A stretch of DNA of 12,928 bases from Myxococcales bacterium (lineage in GTDB: Bacteria > Myxococcota_A > Polyangia > Polyangiales > Houyiibacteriaceae), in NCBI GenBank assembly GCA_013002645.1, contig JABDJF010000145.1:1-12928 (forward strand), written 5' to 3'. The position numbers and the translations under genes were made by a program. Below are positions 7,733-12,928 of this stretch, piece by piece (within the stretch, counting starts at the first letter, position 1; the number at the start of each line of letters is the position of its first letter). The notes under the pieces are model-generated. The model did not search any database. It saw only the letters and a program-made list of their open reading frames with translations, and was not told the DNA's origin.

Positions 7733-8335
7733 ATGACTTCTGTTAAACCAGGTTCCGGCGATTCGTCGTTTCCGAGTGTGCTGGGCGACAATGGCGCGAT
7801 CGACCTAGCGGCGGAGCCGGATTCGCAGGACGTACACGAGCGGCCGACGCGCCGCATCTCTGGAGACGCCTGGGTCGCCGATCGGGATCGACGCAGCCTT
7901 GCACCAACGGAACCGCCGCCAGCACGGCTTGAAACGCCGGAATCCGATCAAGCGAGCCCCGACCTTCTCCATGCGGAAATTGCCGACTGCTTCGCGCTCG
8001 GTGACTATGCAAGGTCGCTGAGCGCTGCCGAGCTCCTCCTCGGCATGGACCCCGAAGACGAGAATGCGCGGCAGTACGCGGTCAACAGCCGGGCCCGCCT
8101 CGAAGCCCGGTACCTCAACCGCATCGGCTCGGTCGACTACGTATTCAACCTCGCGGTCCCGGCTGCGAAGGTGAAGTGGCTCGGGCTCGATCCCCAGGCC
8201 GCATACCTCTTGTCCCTGTTGGACGGTCAGACGACGGTCGCCGAGGCGCTGCAGATTTGCCAGATGGGCAGGCTGGAGGCGCTTCGCGTGTTTACCGAGC
8301 TTCTCGACGCCGAGGCCATCGCCCGGGTCGCTTGA
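7733..8335 (+). CDS. Small TPR-like protein with C-terminal SxxDG-type domain, Hsp70-linked
   Basis: A 200-residue protein I do not recognise as a named family. Residues 1-75 look disordered and rich in Pro, Ser, Asp and Arg. Residues 76-130 resemble a TPR pair (AEIADCFALGDYARSLSAAE, LLLGMDPEDENARQYAV). Residues 152-198 (LDPQAAYLLSLLDGQTTV... to ...LLDAEAIARV) align without gaps to the N-terminal domain of the J protein: both have P-Q-x-A-aromatic, then S-x-x-D-G, then V at the same spacing. There is no signal peptide or membrane segment, so it is probably cytoplasmic. Its ATG begins three bases after the Hsp70 stop, implying translational coupling. It has no J domain, so it may be an adaptor, client-recruiting factor or nucleotide-exchange substitute for the upstream Hsp70 (speculative). 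Coding is supported by the tight spacing and the conserved domain. Confidence 0.8.
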   Translation: MTSVKPGSGDSSFPSVLGDNGAIDLAAEPDSQDVHERPTRRISGDAWVADRDRRSLAPTEPPPARLETPESDQASPDLLHAEIADCFALGDYARSLSAAELLLGMDPEDENARQYAVNSRARLEARYLNRIGSVDYVFNLAVPAAKVKWLGLDPQAAYLLSLLDGQTTVAEALQICQMGRLEALRVFTELLDAEAIARVA

Positions 8336-8347
8336 CGCCTTGCCCCC

Positions 8348-8375
8348 TTGCGCCCGGACAGCGGACCACTACCAT
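8348..8375 (+). promoter_or_regulatory. Candidate promoter for argG
   Basis: TTGCGC (8348-8353) and TACCAT (8370-8375) are separated by 16 bases, in the 48-base gap after the Hsp70-linked gene. The end of the -10 is eight bases before the argG ATG, so any leader would be nearly absent. No Shine-Dalgarno is present before that ATG. The argB and argG start regions share the same ten bases (CGGCCCATGG). Confidence 0.3.
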
Positions 8376-8383
8376 CCCGGCCC

Positions 8384-9598
<1,215 letters not shown>

Positions 9599-9607
9599 CC
9601 CCGGCTG

Positions 9608-9636
9608 TTGCGGCCGATTGCGGTCCTCGGTACTCT
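9608..9636 (+). promoter_or_regulatory. Candidate promoter for the CNNM/CorC-like gene
   Basis: TTGCGG (9608-9613), a 17-base spacer, then TACTCT (9631-9636). Transcription would start near 9643, just before a TTG codon at 9653. The TTG at 9608 that would extend the reading frame is itself the predicted -35, which argues against it being the start codon. Confidence 0.35.
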
Positions 9637-9652
9637 AAAAGCGCACAAGGTC

Positions 9653-10954
9653 TTGGACGTTCCAAGTATACAGTTAGCCGCCGCAATCGTTGGCGGCGTG
9701 GGTCTCGGCGCGCTGCTTGCAGCTGTTAGTGCCGGTTTGCACGCGCTAGGTGAAGCCGGTTTGCAGGCGGTATTGGAGGCCGACGATGGCTACGCCAAGG
9801 TCGCCGAACGCGTCTTACGAGACCTCACGGCCGTGCAGTCCCGTCTGTTGACCGGGCGCGTCCTGTGCTTGACGCTGGCCGCGGTATTCGTCGCCCACAC
9901 GCTTCTCCAGTCGCGCGGTGTCTCGGTGGCGGTGCTCGCGGTCCTCGGCATTTCGGCGGCCTACGCGATCGTGGCAACGATTGCCGGAGCCGTCGTCCGG
10001 CAACGTTCGGGGCGGGCGACGCTGCGAATTTGGAAATGGCTGCGTCCAGTCGACCTCTTGCTGACGCCTGTCGCGGCGCCGCTGAGCTGGTTGGAGAACA
10101 TGGTTCGAAAGGTCGTCCGGCCCATTCAGCCGCAGGACCCGGATCGCTTGGCAGACCTGGCCGTTGAGCACGTCATCGAACAAGGCGAGGAGACCGGTAC
10201 CATCGCCGAAGATCACGCGCAGATGCTCCGCAGCGTGCTCGAATTCAAAAATACCGTGGCCAGGGAGATCATGGTCTCTCGCACACAGGTCGTGGCGTTC
10301 GACATCGACACCAGCATCGATGAGGTCCTCGCGAGTATCGTCGAGTCGGGTCACAGCCGTTACCCTGTGTACCGCGCACAAATCGATCAGGTCGAAGGCA
10401 TCCTGTACGCCAAAGATCTCTTTCAGCTTCTAGGCGGCAACTCGAACGCGGCCGAAGTCCTTTTGGCGGACGTGTTGCGAAAGCCCGTTTTCTTCGCCGC
10501 CGAGAGCCAGAAGATCGGCGTCCTACTTCGAGAGATGCAGCGGCGACGTTCGCATCTTGCCGTTGTGGTCGACGAGTTTGGCGGAGCGGCCGGGATCGTC
10601 ACCCTCGAAGATATCGTCGAAGAAATCGTCGGCGAAATTCAGGACGAGCACGACGAAGAAGCGCCCCTGGTCTACGAGCGCGCTCCAGGCCACTACTTCG
10701 TGGACGCGAGCATCTCGGTATACGACCTCGAAAAGCATTTGGGCGAGCCGGTCTGCGAGGACAAAGGCGATTTCGACTCGCTTGGCGGCATGCTGGTGCA
10801 CCTCCTCGGTCAGGTGCCCGCGCTTGGCGAGACAGTCGTTGCGGGGCCGTACCGTTTCGTGATTCTGGACGCCGACGAGCGTCGAGTCCGGCGGGTCGAG
10901 ATGCTTCGAGCGAGCACCCAGGAGCCGGACGAGCCCAAGGCGGTGGCTGGCTAG
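9653..10954 (+). CDS. CNNM/CorC (HlyC-related) membrane protein with CBS pair
   Basis: From TTG 9653 it is 433 residues. Segments: hydrophobic helices at about 8-30, 68-86, 90-115 and a weaker one at 130-148 (DUF21/CNNM-like transmembrane part); a first CBS motif at about 203-257 (REIMVSRTQVVAFD... SRYPVYR... VEGILYAKDLF); a second at about 275-330 (RKPVFFAAES... LAVVVDEFGGAAGIVTLEDIVEEIVGEI); then a CorC/HlyC C-terminal domain (FVDASISVYDLEKHLG... DFDSLGGML... GETVVAGPYRFVILDAD). The family includes inner-membrane Mg2+/Co2+ exporters whose CBS pair senses ATP or Mg2+. An older name is hemolysin-like, but toxicity is not implied. Start choice: TTG 9608 overlaps a -35-like box, while TTG 9653 leaves a short N-terminus before the first helix and has AAGG close upstream. 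It overlaps the minus-strand gene tail to tail by four bases. Confidence 0.9.
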   Translation: MDVPSIQLAAAIVGGVGLGALLAAVSAGLHALGEAGLQAVLEADDGYAKVAERVLRDLTAVQSRLLTGRVLCLTLAAVFVAHTLLQSRGVSVAVLAVLGISAAYAIVATIAGAVVRQRSGRATLRIWKWLRPVDLLLTPVAAPLSWLENMVRKVVRPIQPQDPDRLADLAVEHVIEQGEETGTIAEDHAQMLRSVLEFKNTVAREIMVSRTQVVAFDIDTSIDEVLASIVESGHSRYPVYRAQIDQVEGILYAKDLFQLLGGNSNAAEVLLADVLRKPVFFAAESQKIGVLLREMQRRRSHLAVVVDEFGGAAGIVTLEDIVEEIVGEIQDEHDEEAPLVYERAPGHYFVDASISVYDLEKHLGEPVCEDKGDFDSLGGMLVHLLGQVPALGETVVAGPYRFVILDADERRVRRVEMLRASTQEPDEPKAVAG

Positions 10955-11622
10955 GACGCTTCGGGTTCCTCGTAGCTGACCCAGTCCTGAAGGATGTCGG
11001 CGTTGCTCATCCGTGGCGTCAAGACCGTGTAGTGAGCGATCTGTCCCTCGGGAGCAGCGCCCACCGAGCCGACGTTCACCACGTGATACTCGGCAACGGC
11101 GCGCTGGAACGGAACATGGGTCGAGCCGCAGACGATGATGTCGGCCGGGTCGTCAGCGAGCAGGGCGAGGATCTCGTCGTCGGTCAGGTCGTGACCAATC
11201 TCGCGGTTACTGTCTGCAGGGGAGCCGTGCACCATCAAGACTTCGCGACCGTCAATCAGCGGGATACGTTGTTGCTCCGGCAAACGGCGAAGGCGCTCCG
11301 CCACTAGGTCGCCGATCGCAGCCCGGGTGTCGGCGAAGAGCCGAGCCTGCCTGCGCTGCTCGCCATCGATGGGAACGAGGCTCGTCGGATCGACCGAACC
11401 GAGCGCCATGTCCGACGGGCCACGCGTGCAAATCGCACCCAGTTCCTGCAAGCGATGCCAGACTTCGAGCGGCTCTTCGCCCCCGAGCAGCAGATCGCCT
11501 GCGATGTAGAGGCGCTTCACACCCAGCCGTTCGAGCTCCGAAAGCACGACCTCGAGGGCGGTGAGATTGCCGTGCACATCCGAAAGAAACCCGATCGGTC
11601 CCGATGCTGGAGGGTGCGCCAT
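10951..11622 (-). CDS. Calcineurin-like metallophosphoesterase family protein with altered metal motifs
   Basis: A 223-residue protein. It has the fold signatures SDVHGN (14-19; D15, H17 metal ligands), AGDLLLGG (41-48; D43), VHGSP (131-135; H132) and GSTHVPF (166-172), followed by VVNVGSVG (181-188), all in the order seen in YfcE/MJ0936-like phosphoesterases. Two usual ligands are changed. The GN(H/C)D motif reads GPSD (68-71), so the bridging Asn is Pro, and the GHTH motif reads GSTH, so its first His is Ser. Activity may therefore be altered or lost. The substrate is unknown; relatives hydrolyse phosphodiesters or phosphoproteins. The ATG at 11622 has no Shine-Dalgarno but a -10-like box six bases upstream. 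It is divergent from the MerR-TPR gene and convergent with the CorC-like gene, sharing the CTAG that gives both stops. Confidence 0.85.
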   Translation of the reverse strand: MAHPPASGPIGFLSDVHGNLTALEVVLSELERLGVKRLYIAGDLLLGGEEPLEVWHRLQELGAICTRGPSDMALGSVDPTSLVPIDGEQRRQARLFADTRAAIGDLVAERLRRLPEQQRIPLIDGREVLMVHGSPADSNREIGHDLTDDEILALLADDPADIIVCGSTHVPFQRAVAEYHVVNVGSVGAAPEGQIAHYTVLTPRMSNADILQDWVSYEEPEAS

Positions 11623-11628
11623 GCCCGA

Positions 11629-11637
11629 ACCCTAGCA
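11629..11637 (-). promoter_or_regulatory. Candidate extended -10 element for the phosphoesterase gene
   Basis: On the minus strand the order is TGC, TAGGGT, six bases, then ATG at 11622. TAGGGT fits TANNNT, and the layout is identical in spacing to argB. No -35 or Shine-Dalgarno is evident, so a leaderless transcript is predicted. Confidence 0.35.
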
Positions 11638-11669
11638 CCGTCGGCCGGGTGCTGTGGCTGGGCATCGAC

Positions 11670-11687
11670 GCTTGCACGGAGGCAAGC
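11670..11687. repeat. Perfect inverted repeat, candidate MerR-type operator
   Basis: GCTTGC (11670-11675), a six-base spacer, GCAAGC (11682-11687). It covers the predicted -35 of the MerR-TPR gene and reaches toward its -10. Dyads in promoters are typical targets of dimeric MerR proteins, so autoregulation is plausible. A six-base arm can arise by chance, hence moderate confidence. Confidence 0.35.
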
Positions 11688-11699
11688 TCGGCCTATTGT
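11672..11699 (+). promoter_or_regulatory. Candidate promoter for the MerR-TPR gene
   Basis: TTGCAC (11672-11677) and TATTGT (11694-11699) are 16 bases apart. Transcription would begin around 11705-11707, at a GTG start codon or just before GGAG (11707-11710), which is well placed for TTG 11717. The inverted repeat overlaps the -35. Confidence 0.35.
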
Positions 11700-11704
11700 C
11701 CCGC

Positions 11705-12715
11705 GTGGAGACCGACTTGAGCGAAGGCAGCGATCGGGACAACGTAATTCGCGTTGGTTTCGGGGCGGATGGGAAGCTGACCCGGGCCGCGAACCTGGAG
11801 CCAGCGCCCTCGCAACCCGCGCCGCCCAGCAGCGATCCGTACAAAGGACTGTACACCGTGACAGAGGTGGCTCGGCTGTTTGGCTTCAAACCGGCGCGCC
11901 TTCGATACTGGCATCGCTCGGGTGTGCTTGCTCCGTCGGTGCGGGTCGAGGGCCGCAACTACTATAGCTTTCAAGATCTGGTTGGGGTTCGCGCGGCCAA
12001 GGGCCTACTCGAGCAGGGTGTGCCCCTGCGCCAGGTGCGCCGCACCGTGGAATCCCTGCAGGAGGCGTTTCCAAAGACGACGCGACCACTATCCGACCTT
12101 CGCGTCGTGGCGGACGGACGCACGGTCCTCGTGCAGGACGAAGCCGGCGCCTACGAACCAACGACCGGTCAGGCCGTGCTCGACTTTCGGATCGACGGCT
12201 TGACGTCCGACGTCGTCAGGCTCTTGCACTTCGATCATGACGATCGGGCCCGCGCGTACGAGCACTACCTCGAAGGCTGCCGCTTCGACGAAGACGAGCA
12301 GACCTTCGACGAGGCAGAGCAGGCCTACAAGAAGGCCTTGTCGCTCGATCCGACGCTGTCCAATGCGCTCACCAATCTCGGGAACCTCGAGTACCGCCGC
12401 CAACAGCTCGAAGCTGCCGAACGCTACTACCGGCAGGCGCTGCAAAGCGACCCAGAACAGCCCGAAGCCCTCTACAACTTGGGTTTTCTTTGTTTCGAGC
12501 GAGGCGAAGTGGACCAAGCGATCCAGCTGTTCCGTGAGGCGCTACGGAGCGACCCGTCATTCGCGGATGCCCATTTCAACCTCGCGATGGCGCTCGAAGA
12601 GCGCGGAGATCGCGCCGACGCGCAGCCGCACTGGCAAGAGTACCTGACGCTCGAGCCCCACGGCTCCTGGGCGGACATCGCCAATAACCATCTGAAGAGC
12701 AGCCGGGAGCCGTGA
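11705..12715 (+). CDS. MerR-family DNA-binding protein with C-terminal TPR repeats
   Basis: From GTG 11705 it is 336 residues. After a flexible N-terminus with the run PAPSQPAPPSS, residues 50-115 form a MerR winged helix (YTVTEVARLFGFKPARLRYWHRSGVL..., then YYSFQDLVGVRAAKGLLEQG and PLRQVRRTVESL). A middle region of about 100 residues (LRVVADGRTVLVQDEAGAYEP..., LDFRI) precedes at least three TPRs at about 205-320 (FDEAEQAYKKALSLDP; LEAAERYYRQALQSDPEQPEALYNLG; VDQAIQLFREALRSDP). There is no cysteine cluster for metal sensing, so the TPRs probably bind a protein partner. Start options: GTG 11705 sits where transcription should begin (leaderless), TTG 11717 has GGAG six bases upstream, and GTG 11654 lies upstream of the promoter. 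The stop overlaps the pdxH start as GTGA. Regulatory targets are unknown. Confidence 0.87.
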   Translation: METDLSEGSDRDNVIRVGFGADGKLTRAANLEPAPSQPAPPSSDPYKGLYTVTEVARLFGFKPARLRYWHRSGVLAPSVRVEGRNYYSFQDLVGVRAAKGLLEQGVPLRQVRRTVESLQEAFPKTTRPLSDLRVVADGRTVLVQDEAGAYEPTTGQAVLDFRIDGLTSDVVRLLHFDHDDRARAYEHYLEGCRFDEDEQTFDEAEQAYKKALSLDPTLSNALTNLGNLEYRRQQLEAAERYYRQALQSDPEQPEALYNLGFLCFERGEVDQAIQLFREALRSDPSFADAHFNLAMALEERGDRADAQPHWQEYLTLEPHGSWADIANNHLKSSREP

Positions 12716-12928
12716 CTCACGACGATCCGATCGCAAGATTCGCCGGCGCGTACGAGCGGGCGGAGGCGCGCGAGGAGTTCGAGGTGAGCCGTTGTGCCGT
12801 CGCCACCGCCAACGAAAGAGGTCTGCCCGCCGTGCGCTTCGTCCTGCTCAAGGGTTTCGATGCACGCGGGTTCGTCTTCTTCACGAATTTCGAGAGCGCC
12901 AAAGCGAGAGACCTCGACGTGAATCCGC
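12712..12928 (+). CDS. pdxH: Pyridoxine/pyridoxamine 5'-phosphate oxidase, N-terminal part, cut by window end
   Basis: Seventy-two codons are visible from GTG 12712, whose bases overlap the stop of the MerR-TPR gene (GTGA), indicating translational coupling. GGGAG lies two bases upstream, closer than ideal. The peptide begins MTHDDPIARF and contains CAVATANERGLPAVRFVLLKGFD and FVFFTNFESAKARDL, followed by DVNP. This is the PdxH pattern: LAT...G-P-x-x-R-x-VLLKG, then GF-x-F-x-TN-x-x-S-x-K, then NP. PdxH is an FMN enzyme that oxidises PNP or PMP to pyridoxal 5'-phosphate. PLP is the cofactor of ArgD in this window, though a functional tie is only suggestive. A general-stress FMN-binding split-barrel protein is a less likely alternative, because the LLKG and TNxxSxK motifs are specific. 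Confidence 0.85.
   Translation, partial: MTHDDPIARFAGAYERAEAREEFEVSRCAVATANERGLPAVRFVLLKGFDARGFVFFTNFESAKARDLDVNP

Noticed and set aside
11455..11967. A 170-codon plus-strand frame spanning the phosphoesterase and MerR-TPR starts
   Set aside because: Covers two real genes and their promoter region, with low-complexity translation and no domain.

Overview
The window is GC-rich, densely packed bacterial chromosome with eleven protein-coding genes, two of them cut by the window edges. I see no tRNA, rRNA, insertion sequence, phage gene or CRISPR array. A PlsB-type acyltransferase, a MerR domain fused to TPRs, a J-domain/TPR protein beside a divergent DnaK, and frequent GTG/TTG starts suggest a delta-proteobacterium in the broad sense (Myxococcota-like). 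That placement is an inference from gene style, not a database match.

Layout, left to right. (1) The C-terminal half of plsB (glycerol-3-phosphate acyltransferase) runs in from the left edge. (2) Arginine biosynthesis block 1 is argB, argD, argF on the plus strand; argD and argF overlap at ATGA. (3) A three-gene chaperone block sits inside the arginine locus: a J-domain protein with TPRs, a 610-residue Hsp70/DnaK paralogue, and a 200-residue TPR-like protein. No grpE is in the window. (4) argG (argininosuccinate synthase) resumes the arginine pathway. (5) A CNNM/CorC-type membrane protein with paired CBS domains follows. (6) A metallophosphoesterase-like gene on the minus strand meets it tail to tail, the two stop codons sharing one CTAG. 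(7) A divergent MerR-TPR regulator is overlapped at GTGA by the start of pdxH, which is cut by the right edge.

How they work together. ArgB, ArgD, ArgF and ArgG catalyse the kinase, transaminase, carbamoyltransferase and argininosuccinate-forming steps of arginine synthesis. argA/argJ, argC, argH and carAB are not here. ArgB carries features associated with arginine feedback inhibition. The three chaperone genes look co-transcribed. The J protein and the 200-residue protein share a gap-free ~47-residue helical domain (PQ-x-A ... S-x-x-D-G ... V), placed at the N-terminus of one and the C-terminus of the other, on either side of the Hsp70. This block is the most interesting part of the window and may be a dedicated Hsp70 machine rather than the general DnaK/DnaJ/GrpE system.

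Regulatory observations: argB and the minus-strand phosphoesterase have the same layout of TGC, a TA-rich hexamer, six bases, then ATG, with no Shine-Dalgarno sequence. That predicts leaderless mRNAs. argG and the MerR-TPR gene have similar but not identical spacing. The MerR-TPR gene has a perfect 6-6-6 inverted repeat over its predicted -35 box, a candidate autoregulatory operator.
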